From: DATHVI01 sp035461385
Lineage (GTDB): Bacteria; Actinomycetota; Thermoleophilia; Solirubrobacterales; 70-9
DNA: 64,000 bases
Assembly: GCA_035461385.1 (NCBI GenBank)
Contig: DATHVI010000042.1
Span: forward strand, 21,892 to 85,891
Direction of reading: 5' to 3'
In this document: piece after piece, positions 14,907 through 25,750 of the stretch
Position numbering within the stretch: the stretch's first letter is position 1
How the letters are laid out: the number at the start of each line of letters is the position of its first letter
Translations under genes and position numbers: made by a program
Notes under the pieces: generated by a model
What the model was told of the DNA's origin: nothing
The model's input: only the letters and a program-made list of their open reading frames with translations
Database searches by the model: none

Positions 14907-16744
14907 GCCGACCGCCTCGGCTTCGCCGCCCGCGCGAGCTTCGCCCGCTCGGTCGCCTCGAGCGCCAGCTTGCGCAGGCGCACGTCGTCCGGGGTGACCT
15001 CGACGCACTCGTCCTCGGCGATGAACTCGAGCGCCTGGTCGAGCGAGAAGCGCTGGTGGGGGACGAGCTTGATCGCCTCGTCGGCGCCGGCGGCGCGGAT
15101 GTTGGTGAGCTGCTTCTCCTTTGTCGGGTTGACGTCGAGGTCCTCGGGACGGGCGTTCTCGCCGATGATCGTCCCCTCGTAGACCTCTTCGCCCGGCGCG
15201 ACGAACAGGCGCCCGCGCTCCTGGAGGTTCATCAGCGCGAACGCCGCCGTACGCCCGCGGCGGTCGGCGACCAGTGACCCCGTCGCCCGGGTGCGGATCG
15301 CGCCGAACCACGGCGCCCAGCGCTCGAAGGTCGAGCTCATGATCCCGGTGCCGCGGGTCTCGGTGAGGAACTCCGAGCGCAGGCCGATCAGCCCTCGCGA
15401 CGGGACGAGGAACTCGAGTCGGATCCAGCCGGTGTCGTGATTGACCATGTGCTCGAGGCGGCCCCGGCGCAGGGCGAGGAGCTGGGTGAGGACGCCCATG
15501 TACTCCTCCGGCGCGTCGATCGACAGCCGCTCGACCGGCTCGTGCACTGCCCCGTCGATCTCGCGCGTGACGACCCGGGGCTTGCCGACGGTGAGCTCGA
15601 AGCCCTCGCGGCGCATCGTCTCGACCAGGACGGCGAGCTGGAGCTCGCCCCGCCCCTGCACCTCCCAGGCATCGCGGCGATCGGTCGGCTCGAGCCGGAT
15701 GCTGACGTTGCCGACCAGCTCGGCGGCAAGCCGCTCCTCGATCTGGCGCCCGGTGAGCTTCGATCCGGACAGCCCTGCGAGCGGCGAGGTGTTGACCCCG
15801 ATCGTCATCGACAGCGCCGGCTCGTCGACGGCCAGCAGCGGCAGCGCCTCGGGACGCTCGGCGTCGGCGATCGTCTCGCCGATCGTCACCTCGTCGATCC
15901 CGGCGACGACGACGACCTCGCCCGCCTCCGCGCGCTCGGCCTCCACCCGGTCGAGTCCCTCGCTGACGAGCAGCGCCGAGACCTTCGCCCCGGCCACCTC
16001 GCCCGAGCGGCGGCAGTGCGCGACGCGCTCGCCGCGTGCGATCGACCCGCGCTCGATCCGGCAGACGGCGAGGCGCCCGTGGTAGGGCGAGGAGTCGAGG
16101 TTCGTGACCAGCGCCTGGAGCGGCCCGTCGGGGTTGCCATCGGGCGGCGGGACGTGCTCGAGGATCGCCTCGAGCAACGGCGTCAGGTCCGAGCCCTCGA
16201 TGCCCGGCTCGGTCGCCGCCCAGCCGCTTCGCGCCGACGCATAGAGGATCGGGAACTCGATCTGCTCGTCGCTCGCGTCGAGGTCGATGAACAGCTCGTA
16301 GACGGCGTCGACGACCTCGCCGATCCGGGCGTCGTCGCGGTCGACCTTGTTGACGACGAGGATCACGGGCAGCCCCTGCTCGAGCGCCTTGCGGAGCACG
16401 AACCGGGTCTGCGGCAGCGGGCCCTCGGAGGCGTCGACGAGCAGCAGCACCCCGTCGACCATCGTCAGGCCGCGCTCCACCTCGCCGCCGAAGTCGGCAT
16501 GGCCCGGCGTATCGACGATGTTGATCTTGACCTCGTACCCGGCCGCCTGGCGGTAGCGGACGGCGGCGTTCTTGGCCAGGATCGTGATCCCGCGCTCACG
16601 CTCCTGATCGGTGGAGTCGAGGACGCGCTCGAGGACCTGCTCGTGGGCGGCGAAGGTCCCGGCCTGGCGCAACATCGCGTCGACCAGGGTCGTCTTGCCG
16701 TGGTCGACGTGAGAGACGATCGCGATGTTGCGCAGCTCGGGCAT
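14903..16744 (-). CDS. typA: GTP-binding translational regulator TypA/BipA
   Basis: A 613-residue ribosome-associated GTPase. The G motifs are HVDHGKTT (residues 12-19), DTPGHADF and NKVDRDDA, with the effector threonine in RGITI. They are followed by the EF-G-like beta barrel, the domain with EVQGRGELQLAVL, and the TypA-specific C-terminus containing SRGLIGLRSEFLT and GTGIMSSTF. It works in ribosome assembly and stress adaptation. The ATG at 16744 has TAACTT 8 bases upstream, consistent with a leaderless mRNA. The downstream DUF4111 frame overlaps its stop. Confidence 0.97.
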   Translation of the reverse strand: MPELRNIAIVSHVDHGKTTLVDAMLRQAGTFAAHEQVLERVLDSTDQERERGITILAKNAAVRYRQAAGYEVKINIVDTPGHADFGGEVERGLTMVDGVLLLVDASEGPLPQTRFVLRKALEQGLPVILVVNKVDRDDARIGEVVDAVYELFIDLDASDEQIEFPILYASARSGWAATEPGIEGSDLTPLLEAILEHVPPPDGNPDGPLQALVTNLDSSPYHGRLAVCRIERGSIARGERVAHCRRSGEVAGAKVSALLVSEGLDRVEAERAEAGEVVVVAGIDEVTIGETIADAERPEALPLLAVDEPALSMTIGVNTSPLAGLSGSKLTGRQIEERLAAELVGNVSIRLEPTDRRDAWEVQGRGELQLAVLVETMRREGFELTVGKPRVVTREIDGAVHEPVERLSIDAPEEYMGVLTQLLALRRGRLEHMVNHDTGWIRLEFLVPSRGLIGLRSEFLTETRGTGIMSSTFERWAPWFGAIRTRATGSLVADRRGRTAAFALMNLQERGRLFVAPGEEVYEGTIIGENARPEDLDVNPTKEKQLTNIRAAGADEAIKLVPHQRFSLDQALEFIAEDECVEVTPDDVRLRKLALEATERAKLARAAKPRRSA

Positions 16745-16752
16745 GGCGACTG

Positions 16753-16758
16753 AAGTTA
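16753..16758 (-). promoter_or_regulatory. Putative -10 box for typA, leaderless arrangement
   Basis: TAACTT on the minus strand ends 8 bases before the ATG at 16744. No Shine-Dalgarno is present in between. No good -35 hexamer is seen. Confidence 0.45.
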
Positions 16759-16824
16759 GCCGGGCTCCGCGGGGCCCCGCGGGGGCGCGTGTCGAGTTTG
16801 CGACCGTCAGCGCAACAAAGCCGA

Positions 16825-17484
16825 CTAGGACCCGTTCGCTGTCACGCGGTAGCGCAGGTGGGTGACAGTCGGCGAGTCGATCACCCGGGTTATCTCGAGC
16901 CGGTTGCGGCTCGTCTCCGGGGCGCCGTCGAAGAGCCGCGTCCCGGCGCCGAGCAGGACGGGGACGACGTGGAGCTGGATCTCGTCGACGAGCCCGGCGG
17001 CGAGGTACTGCTGGGCGACGCTCCCCCCGCCGCCGATCGTGACGTCGGCGTCGCCGGCGGCCTCACGCGCCTGCTCGAGCGCGGATTCAATCCCGTCGGT
17101 GACGAACGTGAACGTCGTGCCCCCCTCCATCTCCAGCGGCTCACGGGGATGGTGGGTGAGGACGAAGACCGGATGGTGGAAGGGCGGCTCGTCCCCCCAC
17201 CAGCCACGCGCCTTCGGGTCGTCGTCCCAGGGGCCGTCGCCACCGCTGAACATCTGCCGGCCCATCACCGTCGCCCCGACGCGCCGGAGCCACTCCGCGG
17301 CGACCTCGGAGTCGCGGTTCGCCTCGCCGTCCTCCTGGCCGTGGCTCCTGCGGAACGCCTCGGTCGCGAACGCCCACTCGTGGAGCTGCTCGCCGCCGCG
17401 GCCGAGCGGCTCGTCGAGGGTCTGGTCGGGTCCGGCGACGAAGCCGTCGAGGGACATCGAGATGTCGAGGATCACCTGGGTCAT
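16825..17484 (-). CDS. RibD C-terminal/dihydrofolate reductase-like protein
   Basis: A 219-residue protein of the RibD_C reductase superfamily. The opening TQVILDISMSLDGFVAGPD is the family signature, followed by VMGRQMFSGG and VFVLTHHP, and then VTIGGGGSVAQQYLAAGLVDEIQLHVVPVLLGAG, the NADPH-binding and core region. These stand-alone proteins resemble the pyrimidine reductase of riboflavin synthesis but usually have unknown substrates. The start is supported by AAGGAG with a 6-base spacer. It is followed 90 bases later by the exchanger gene on the same strand upstream side; no clear operon. Confidence 0.87.
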   Translation of the reverse strand: MTQVILDISMSLDGFVAGPDQTLDEPLGRGGEQLHEWAFATEAFRRSHGQEDGEANRDSEVAAEWLRRVGATVMGRQMFSGGDGPWDDDPKARGWWGDEPPFHHPVFVLTHHPREPLEMEGGTTFTFVTDGIESALEQAREAAGDADVTIGGGGSVAQQYLAAGLVDEIQLHVVPVLLGAGTRLFDGAPETSRNRLEITRVIDSPTVTHLRYRVTANGS

Positions 17485-17577
17485 TGCGTCTCCTTTTCGG
17501 TTCGGGGGCCGGCGGCGCCGCCGGAGCGCCCGTCAAGAGGACGACCGCCGGTGCCCGCGGAACTCATCGCCGACCGT

Positions 17578-18519
17578 TCAGCGGGCGAGGAACGGCAGCA
17601 TCGCGCAGTAGGCGAGCAGCAGGGCTCCGGCCTCCCAGCGGGCGAGGCGCCGCTGGGTCCCGAACAGCACCGCGCCGACGATCGCCGTCGCGACCATCAG
17701 CCACGCCGCAAGGCCGGCGATATCAGGGTCGCCGAAGGGCCCCGGGGCGACGAGGGCGAGGATCCCGCCGGCGAGCAGGCTGTTGAAGACGTTGCTCCCG
17801 AGGACGTTGCCGACGATCAGGTCGAGGTGGCCGCGACGGGCCGCCTGGACGCCGGTCACCAGCTCCGGCAGGGAGGTTCCGAGCGCGACGAGCGTCAGCC
17901 CGACGAACCCCTCGCGAATCCCGAGCTCGAGCGCGAGGTCCTGGGCGCCGGAGACCACGAGCTGGGCGCCGAGGAGCGTCCCGAGCAATCCGCCGATCGT
18001 CCGCGCGACCTCCCAGCGCAGCGGGCGACCGTCGCCGGCGACGTCGCTCGCCGCGAGGCCGAGCGGGTCCTCGTCGGTGACCGCGCCGCGGATGATCCAA
18101 GCGGCCGCGAGCGCGAACAGGGCGAGCAGCGCGATCCCTTCGCCACGGCTGAGCCCGCCCTGGAGAACGAGTGCGAAGCCCAGCACGGCGCCGACCGAGA
18201 GCGGGATCTCGCGGCGAAGTGTCTGCGACGAGACGACGAGCGGCGCGACGAGCGCCGTGATCGCGGCGACGACCGCGAGGTTGGCGATGTTCGATCCAAC
18301 GAGGTTGCCGGCGGCGACGTCGGCGGCGTCTTCAACCCCCGCCAGCGCGGTGATCAGGAGCTCTGGCGCGCTGGTCCCGAAGCCGATGATCACCGCCCCG
18401 ACGAGGATCGCCGACATCCGCAGCGCGAGCGCGACCCTGGCTGCGCCGACGACGAGCTGGTCGGCGGCGAAGCCGAGGATCACGAGACCGATCACGAGCG
18501 CCGCGATGGCTCCGAGCAC
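17578..18519 (-). CDS. Sodium/calcium exchanger family membrane protein (CaCA, YrbG-like)
   Basis: A 313-residue inverted-repeat membrane protein with ten or so helices. The two alpha repeats carry the ion-binding motifs: IIGFGTSAPELLITA with LVGSNIANL in the first half, and VALGTSLPELVTGVQA with VLGSNVFNSL in the second. The glutamates in both SAPEL and SLPEL are kept, as needed for Ca2+ binding. It begins at a GTG giving LGAIAALVIGLVILGFAADQLV. Function: Ca2+ or other cation extrusion driven by Na+ or protons. It is divergent from an unknown membrane protein, with an inverted repeat between them. Confidence 0.92.
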   Translation of the reverse strand: MLGAIAALVIGLVILGFAADQLVVGAARVALALRMSAILVGAVIIGFGTSAPELLITALAGVEDAADVAAGNLVGSNIANLAVVAAITALVAPLVVSSQTLRREIPLSVGAVLGFALVLQGGLSRGEGIALLALFALAAAWIIRGAVTDEDPLGLAASDVAGDGRPLRWEVARTIGGLLGTLLGAQLVVSGAQDLALELGIREGFVGLTLVALGTSLPELVTGVQAARRGHLDLIVGNVLGSNVFNSLLAGGILALVAPGPFGDPDIAGLAAWLMVATAIVGAVLFGTQRRLARWEAGALLLAYCAMLPFLAR

Positions 18520-18558
18520 GGGCGCAGTCTGACGGGTGCTGCCTACCCGATGCCATTT

Positions 18559-18596
18559 CTCAGCATTGAGTGACCCCTGGCCCCGTCAACGCTGAG
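18559..18596. repeat. Imperfect 11-bp inverted repeat in divergent promoter region
   Basis: CTCAGCATTGA (18559-18569) and TCAACGCTGAG (18586-18596) are complementary at 10 of 11 positions, separated by 16 bases. It sits between the exchanger start and a TAGGCT box at 18612-18617 that could serve the gene at 18651. Operator or hairpin; undecided. Confidence 0.5.
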
Positions 18597-18650
18597 GAGT
18601 CTGGGGGCTAATAGGCTGCCGGCGGCCACCATGGAGAGGAGGGTGAGGAC

Positions 18651-19216
18651 GTGGTTCTCGACTTCAGGGATCTGACCTGGCGCGAGCTGGTGGTCGGCGC
18701 CGCGGGCATCGCGTTGCTGGTCACCTTGTTCGCGTTCACCTGGTACGCGGCCAAGGTGCCACATGTTCCTACCGGGGAGGAGCTTCAGGTCGTCGAGGCC
18801 GATCCCCGCAACGCGTTCGGGGCCTTCACCTGGCTGGACATCGGGTTGCTGGCGACCGCGAGCGCGGCGATCGCGCTGCCGCTGTTGAGCGCCGTCCGGC
18901 CCAAGCTTCGCCTCGGGCGCTGGCCGGCGCTCGTCGTCGCCACGCTGGCCATCGTCGCGGTGGCGTCGATCGCCTTCAGACTGCTCGATCCGCCTGATCT
19001 CGCGAGGACCTTCGAAGGCACCAGGATCCGGGCGAGCGACTTCCCCGACGTCGAGGTGATCAGGAAGACCGGAGCGTGGCTCGGGCTGGCGCTCTCGGCC
19101 GTGATCGCGCTCGCCGCCAGTCTGCAGACGCGCAGTTCCTGGCTGTCCGCCGGCGGAACACCGGACCGCGCGTCGCCTGGCGCGCGGTCCGCCTCTCCGG
19201 GGGAGGAGAGGAGGAG

Positions 19217-19220
<4 letters not shown>
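18651..19220 (+). CDS. Membrane protein of unknown function, four predicted helices
   Basis: A 189-residue protein I do not recognise. Hydrophobic helices lie at about residues 14-34, 60-80, 88-108 and 136-156; an arginine/serine-rich soluble tail follows. The arrangement suggests a small four-helix integral membrane protein with both ends in the cytoplasm. The GTG start is supported by GGAGAGGAGGG at 18633-18643. Its stop overlaps the end of the convergent lon gene by four bases (19217-19220), so no room is left for a terminator between them. No functional context is available. Confidence 0.72.
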
Positions 19221-21508
<2,288 letters not shown>

Positions 21509-21534
21509 CCCACTGTCACTTTCGCATCGATAGC

Positions 21535-21553
21535 TACTTCAGAAGTTGAAGTA
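21535..21553. promoter_or_regulatory. Perfect inverted repeat upstream of lon (probable operator)
   Basis: TACTTCA, 5 bases, TGAAGTA: perfect 7-bp arms in an otherwise GC-rich region. On the lon strand it is followed by TAGCTA, a possible -10, so the repeat lies in the promoter spacer. It is not the HAIR sequence of HspR nor a recognisable ClgR box, though both are known regulators of actinobacterial lon genes. Confidence 0.55.
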
Positions 21554-21694
21554 ATGGTAGCGGGGAACGACGCCGCGCGCGCCGTGTGTGATCGAATCCG
21601 CAGGTCACGGATGAGCACCGGCGCCGCCGACAACAGCGACCTCGTCCGGTTCGGGCTGACTGGCGACGGCGCGAGCGCCGGCTAGGGAGGCGCG

Positions 21695-22879
21695 ATCGCC
21701 GACCCGCCCGAGAACCGCCGCCGGATCGAGCTCGGGTTCGCGCTCTTCGCGCTCGCGACCGCGTGGGGCTCCGGAAACATCGGGCCGGTCGCGGCGGAGA
21801 TCAGCCACGACCTCGACGTCTCGCTGGCCGCGGTCGGCGTGCTCGGCGGGACCGCGTTCTTCGCCGGCCTGGTGACCGCGAAGCTGGGGGCCGCGTACCT
21901 GACCCGTCGGCTCGGCGCCGGTCACTGCGCGAGGCTCGCATGCCTCGCGGTCGTCGCCGGCAACGCCCTGCTCGCGGCGAGCCCGATCTACGCCGGGCTC
22001 GCCGCCGGCCGCGTTATCGCCGGGGCGGGCCTCGGGCTCGCGCTCGTGATCGGCCCGGTGCTCGCGAAGCAGGCCGGCGGCGTTCGCATCGTCGGCGTCT
22101 TCGGCGGCGCGGTGATGCTCGGAGTAGCGGGAGCGCTCGGGATCGGAAGCCTGATGCGGGTGGCGGGGATCGATTGGCGGCTCGACTTCGCGCTCTCGGG
22201 AGCGCTCGGCCTCGTCGCCCTCGCGATGCTGCCCCGAGCCGGCGACGTGACGGTCCCGAGTGGCAGCGTGCTCGCGGTCGCCCGCCTGTCGGTCCGCCGC
22301 CTCGCCCCATGGAGGCTCGAGCTCCTGTTCACGACCTCGCTCGGCGTCCCCTACGTGCTCGGGGTGTGGCTGGTTCCCTACCTGACCACCGACGTCGGGC
22401 TGTCGGCCGCCGGCGCGGGCCTGCTCGGCTTCGCCCTCTACGCCCTGACCACGGTCCTTCGCCCGGAGGGCGCCCGGCTCGACGCCGAGGGCCGCTCGAC
22501 CGCCGCGCTCGGGGGCGTGGCGCCGCTCGCTGCCGCCGCCGGGCTGGTGCTGCTGGCGCTCGCCGGCGGCTGGCCGCTGGCCGCAGTCGGGATCGCTGTC
22601 GCCGGCGCCGGGTTCGCGATCCCGTACGCGACGATGTACGACGAGGCGCAACGGCTGTTTCCCGGGTCGCGGATCGCCGCGGTCGGGCTGCTGAGCGTCG
22701 GCGGCAACCTCCTCCCGCTCGCGGTGATGCCGGCGATCGGGGCCGCGATCAGCTCCGGGGACGGCGAGCTCGCGCTGCTCGCGCTCGCCGCGGTGCCGCT
22801 GCTCGCCGGCCTCGCCAACCTCAAGCCGGCGGCCCCCGACGATTCCGGGGCGGCGGCATCCCGGGCGCCGAGACCCTAG
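21695..22879 (+). CDS. MFS transporter with apparent ATC start
   Basis: A 394-residue major facilitator with 12 predicted helices. Standard starts appear only at GTG 21839, which would delete helix 1. Upstream, in frame, ATC at 21695 begins a complete N-terminus: a charged lead (ADPPENRRRIEL) and the first helix GFALFALATAWGSGNIGPVA. AGGGAGG ends 4 bases before ATC, and an in-frame TAG at 21683 prevents any earlier start. Helix 2-3 loop reads LTRRLGAGHCARL. The protein resembles the CynX/NimT-like or multidrug MFS groups; substrate unknown. Its stop overlaps the end of the convergent HAD gene. Confidence 0.8.
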   Translation: MADPPENRRRIELGFALFALATAWGSGNIGPVAAEISHDLDVSLAAVGVLGGTAFFAGLVTAKLGAAYLTRRLGAGHCARLACLAVVAGNALLAASPIYAGLAAGRVIAGAGLGLALVIGPVLAKQAGGVRIVGVFGGAVMLGVAGALGIGSLMRVAGIDWRLDFALSGALGLVALAMLPRAGDVTVPSGSVLAVARLSVRRLAPWRLELLFTTSLGVPYVLGVWLVPYLTTDVGLSAAGAGLLGFALYALTTVLRPEGARLDAEGRSTAALGGVAPLAAAAGLVLLALAGGWPLAAVGIAVAGAGFAIPYATMYDEAQRLFPGSRIAAVGLLSVGGNLLPLAVMPAIGAAISSGDGELALLALAAVPLLAGLANLKPAAPDDSGAAASRAPRP

Positions 22880-23661
22880 TCGAGGCCGGCGACGAACGCC
22901 GGAAGATCATCGGCGACGACGTCGGGGCGGACCGGAGCGGCGTCGGCGTCGGCCGCGCTCGCCCGTCCGCTGAGCACGAGCACGGTTGCGAACCCGGCTC
23001 CGGCCCCGCCGGCGATGTCCGAGTCGAGGCTGTCGCCGACGATCACCGGGCGCTCAGCTCCGAGGCGCCGGCGTGCCGCCTCGAACATCGGCCGCTCGGG
23101 CTTCCCCGCCACCCGCGCGGCGCGCCCCGACGCGGTCTCGACCGCGGCGACCACGGCCCCGGTTCCGGGCAGCAGCCCCGTTGCGGTCGGGTAGACCGGA
23201 TCGCGGTTCGTCGCCCACAGCTCGGCGCCGGCCCGGACCGCGGCCATCCCCCCGGCGAGCTCGGCGTAGTCGAACCCGGAGTGGCCGCCGACGACGACGA
23301 AGTCGACCCCCGGCCCGCCGCGACCCGTGACCTCGAGCCCCGCCGCCGCAAGCTCGCGACCGAGGGCGTCGGAGCCGACGACGTAGACTCGCGCGCCCGG
23401 GGCCTTGCGGGCGACGATCTCGGCCGCGGCAGCGCTCGACGTAAGCATCTCGTCGAGCTCGGCCTCCACCCCAACCGCGCGCAGGTGCTCGAGATACTGC
23501 TCCCGGGTGCTGCGCGGGTCGTTGGTGAGGAAGACCACCGGGGCGCGCTCGCGCAGCCGCCCGACCGCCTCCGGGGCACCGGGAATCGGCTCGCCGGCGA
23601 GCCAGACGACCCCGTCGAGGTCGAGGGCGAATCCGTCGATGCGATCGATCGGCGATCCCAT
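22876..23661 (-). CDS. HAD-IIA family hydrolase (NagD-like phosphatase)
   Basis: A 261-residue HAD phosphatase with the C2 cap typical of NagD and phosphoglycolate phosphatases. Motif I is DGFALDLDGVVW with nucleophile Asp and acid/base Asp, motif II is VVFLTND, motif III includes VAGKPERPMFEAA with the lysine, and motif IV is VIVGDSLDSDIAGG. All catalytic residues are present. Probable substrates are sugar phosphates, nucleotides or phosphoglycolate. The ATG follows a TACCGT box by 11 bases. It ends facing the MFS gene and starts 51 bases downstream of the FAA hydrolase on the same strand, so it may be transcribed with the catabolic genes. Confidence 0.9.
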   Translation of the reverse strand: MGSPIDRIDGFALDLDGVVWLAGEPIPGAPEAVGRLRERAPVVFLTNDPRSTREQYLEHLRAVGVEAELDEMLTSSAAAAEIVARKAPGARVYVVGSDALGRELAAAGLEVTGRGGPGVDFVVVGGHSGFDYAELAGGMAAVRAGAELWATNRDPVYPTATGLLPGTGAVVAAVETASGRAARVAGKPERPMFEAARRRLGAERPVIVGDSLDSDIAGGAGAGFATVLVLSGRASAADADAAPVRPDVVADDLPAFVAGLD

Positions 23662-23712
23662 TTGATCGCCGGACGGTAACCGCTCGCCCGCCGGCCCGAC
23701 GGGGGCGCCCGC

Positions 23713-24543
23713 TCAGCCGCTCGGGGCGGGGGCGATCTCGGCGACCGGGTTGGTGAGCGTCCCGATCCCCTCGACCTCGCACTCGACGACGTCACCGTCC
23801 TGGAGCGAGCGGACCGGGTCCATGAACTCGCCGCAGCCCCATGGCGTGCCGGTGAGGAGGATGTCGCCGGGATCGAGGGGGAAGCTCGCCGAGCAGAACG
23901 CGAGCAGCTCGGGGACCCCGAACAGCATCTCCGACGTCGAGGAGTCCTGGACCAGCTCGCCGTTGACGCGGGTGCGCAGCGCGAGCGCGCCGATCTCGGG
24001 GAGCTCGTCGGCGGTGACGATCACCGGCCCGAGCGGGCAGAAGGTGTCGAGGCTCTTCCCCCGCACCCACTGGTGGTCGGCGAACTGGACGTCGCGGGCG
24101 GAAACGTCGTTGGCGACGGTGTACCCGAACATGTACGAGAGCGCGTCCGCGGCCGGGACGCGGCGCATCCGCCAGCCGATCACCACCGCGAGCTCGACCT
24201 CCCAGTCGGCGCGCTCGGTGAGCGAGCGGTCGAGCTCGATCGTCTCCGAGTCGCCGATCACGCTCGACGGGAACTTCGTGAACACGATCGGCCGCTCGGG
24301 GGGGTTCTCGATCCCCTGCTCGCGGATGTGGTCGAGGTAGTTGAGCCCGATCGCGACGATCTTCCCGGGCCGGATCGGCGCGGTCAGGCGCGCATCGGCG
24401 AGCGGCTCGGCGGCCGGAGACGGCGCGGGCTCGCCGGAGCGGATCAGGTCGAGCAGCGACGGGACGCCGAGCGGACGCAGGCTCTCGCCCTCGACCGCCA
24501 CCGGCACCAGCCGGCCGTCGTGCTGCGCGGTTCCCAGATGCAT
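23713..24543 (-). CDS. Fumarylacetoacetate hydrolase family protein
   Basis: A 276-residue FAH-fold enzyme. The core starts near residue 70 with IVAIGLNYLDHI, then FTKFPSSVIGD, and the metal-binding glutamates and aspartate are seen in DWEVELAVVIGWRMRRV and NDVSARDVQ. Members act as fumarylpyruvate hydrolases, 2-hydroxyhepta-2,4-diene-1,7-dioate isomerases or oxaloacetate decarboxylases, usually late in aromatic or heterocycle catabolism. AAGGGAG precedes the ATG. It is the last gene of a minus-strand run containing the FadR-type regulator, a cupin and the molybdenum hydroxylase, so it probably handles a ring-opened intermediate. Confidence 0.9.
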   Translation of the reverse strand: MHLGTAQHDGRLVPVAVEGESLRPLGVPSLLDLIRSGEPAPSPAAEPLADARLTAPIRPGKIVAIGLNYLDHIREQGIENPPERPIVFTKFPSSVIGDSETIELDRSLTERADWEVELAVVIGWRMRRVPAADALSYMFGYTVANDVSARDVQFADHQWVRGKSLDTFCPLGPVIVTADELPEIGALALRTRVNGELVQDSSTSEMLFGVPELLAFCSASFPLDPGDILLTGTPWGCGEFMDPVRSLQDGDVVECEVEGIGTLTNPVAEIAPAPSG

Positions 24544-24581
24544 CAGGCTCCCTTCCTTCGGTTGATCTCGTGGGCGCGTGC

Positions 24582-25331
24582 CTAGACCGTCGCCGGTTCG
24601 GACGGCGGCCGACCGCGGTCGACGATCGCGGCGTCGCGGATCCGGGTGATGTGCGCGACCATCGCCGCGCGGGCGCGGTCGGGGTCGCGGGCGCAGATCG
24701 CCTCGGCGATCCGGTCGTGCTCGCCGGCGGTGCTCTTCGCCACCCCCGGCAGGCGGACGGTGTAGCCGCGGCTCTCCTCGGCGAGCGCGGCGATGCTCGC
24801 GAGCAGCCGCTGGAGCAGCGGGTTCGCGGCGGCCTGGGCGATCGTGCGATGAAGCTCGACGTCGACGCGCACGAGCTCGGCCGGGTCGATCCCGGGGGCG
24901 TTCCCCCGCCGGGCGCAGTCGCGCAGCAGCTCGAGCTCGACCTCGCTCGCCCGCTGGGCCGCGAGCGCGGCCGCTCCCGGCTCGAGCATCAGCCTGACCT
25001 CGAACAGGTGCTCGAGCGCGAAGTCCGAGAGCGCGAGCGCGAACTGGAGCGGGCGCAGCAGCTCCTCGACGCTGAGCGAGGTGACGAACGTCCCCGAGCC
25101 GTGGCGGCTCTCGAGGATGTTCATCGCCTGCAGCGACCCGATCGCCTCGCGGACCGTCGGCCGGCTGACCCCCAGCGCCTCGCTCAGCGCCCGCTCGGAG
25201 GGGAGCCGGTCGCCGGGCTCGAGCCGCCCGTCGAGGATCATGTCCTTGATCGTCAGGATCGCGTCGGCGACGAACCCCGAGCGCGCGAGCGCCCGGAACT
25301 CGACCGCTTCGGCTGGCGCCTCGGTTGCCAT
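24582..25331 (-). CDS. FadR-subfamily GntR transcriptional regulator
   Basis: A 249-residue repressor with an N-terminal winged helix (residues about 15-85; GDRLPSERALSEALGVSRPTVREAIGSL is the recognition unit) and a C-terminal all-helical FCD ligand domain with the metal-binding D/H residues around VDVELHRTIAQAA and AAMVAHITRI. FadR/FCD regulators respond to carboxylic acids of the pathway they control. The gene lies between the FAA hydrolase and the cupin, so it is the likely regulator of this catabolic island. A TGGCCA-type palindrome before the first gene of the run (29611-29626) is a candidate site. Confidence 0.93.
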   Translation of the reverse strand: MATEAPAEAVEFRALARSGFVADAILTIKDMILDGRLEPGDRLPSERALSEALGVSRPTVREAIGSLQAMNILESRHGSGTFVTSLSVEELLRPLQFALALSDFALEHLFEVRLMLEPGAAALAAQRASEVELELLRDCARRGNAPGIDPAELVRVDVELHRTIAQAAANPLLQRLLASIAALAEESRGYTVRLPGVAKSTAGEHDRIAEAICARDPDRARAAMVAHITRIRDAAIVDRGRPPSEPATV

Positions 25332-25341
25332 CTCAGATCTC

Positions 25342-25734
25342 TCAGCGTTCGACGTGGCTGGCGCCGCCGTCGGGCCCGAGGACGAGGTCGCGCTCGCGGT
25401 CGGGGACGTGGTCGAGCGGCACCGGGGCGAGCGCCTCGATGAAGGTGCATCCGGTCTCGGAGTGGAGCTCGTGCTCGAGGCCGCGGTTGACGACGACGGT
25501 GTCGCCGGGCCGAAGGGTGCGGGTCTCGTCTTCGATCGTCATCGTCACCTCGCCGTCGAGGATCACCATCACCTGCTCGGTGTGCTCGTGGCTGTGGCGC
25601 TCGACTCGCTTGCCCGGCTCGTACGTCGCCCGGCAGATCATCACCTGCTCGCCGCCGACACCGTGGATGCGGACCCCGGGGGCGAACTCGTACGGCTCGA
25701 CGCCGTTGAAGCTCCCGAACGGCGACCGGCTCAC
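25342..25734 (-). CDS. Cupin domain protein of the molybdenum-hydroxylase operon
   Basis: A 130-residue single cupin barrel. The metal motif RHSHEHTEQVMVILDGEVTM provides three His and one Glu, and VVNRGLEHELHSETGCTFIE gives the second-motif His. It lies 10 bases upstream of the FadR-type regulator and 16 bases downstream of the hydroxylase C-half gene, so co-transcription is likely. Cupins in such operons act as isomerases, ring-opening dioxygenases or binding proteins. Two neighbouring cupins elsewhere in the window (8935 and 59737) are not closely similar. The reaction is unknown. Confidence 0.85.
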   Translation of the reverse strand: MSRSPFGSFNGVEPYEFAPGVRIHGVGGEQVMICRATYEPGKRVERHSHEHTEQVMVILDGEVTMTIEDETRTLRPGDTVVVNRGLEHELHSETGCTFIEALAPVPLDHVPDRERDLVLGPDGGASHVER

Positions 25735-25750
25735 GCGAACACCGTCTCGC

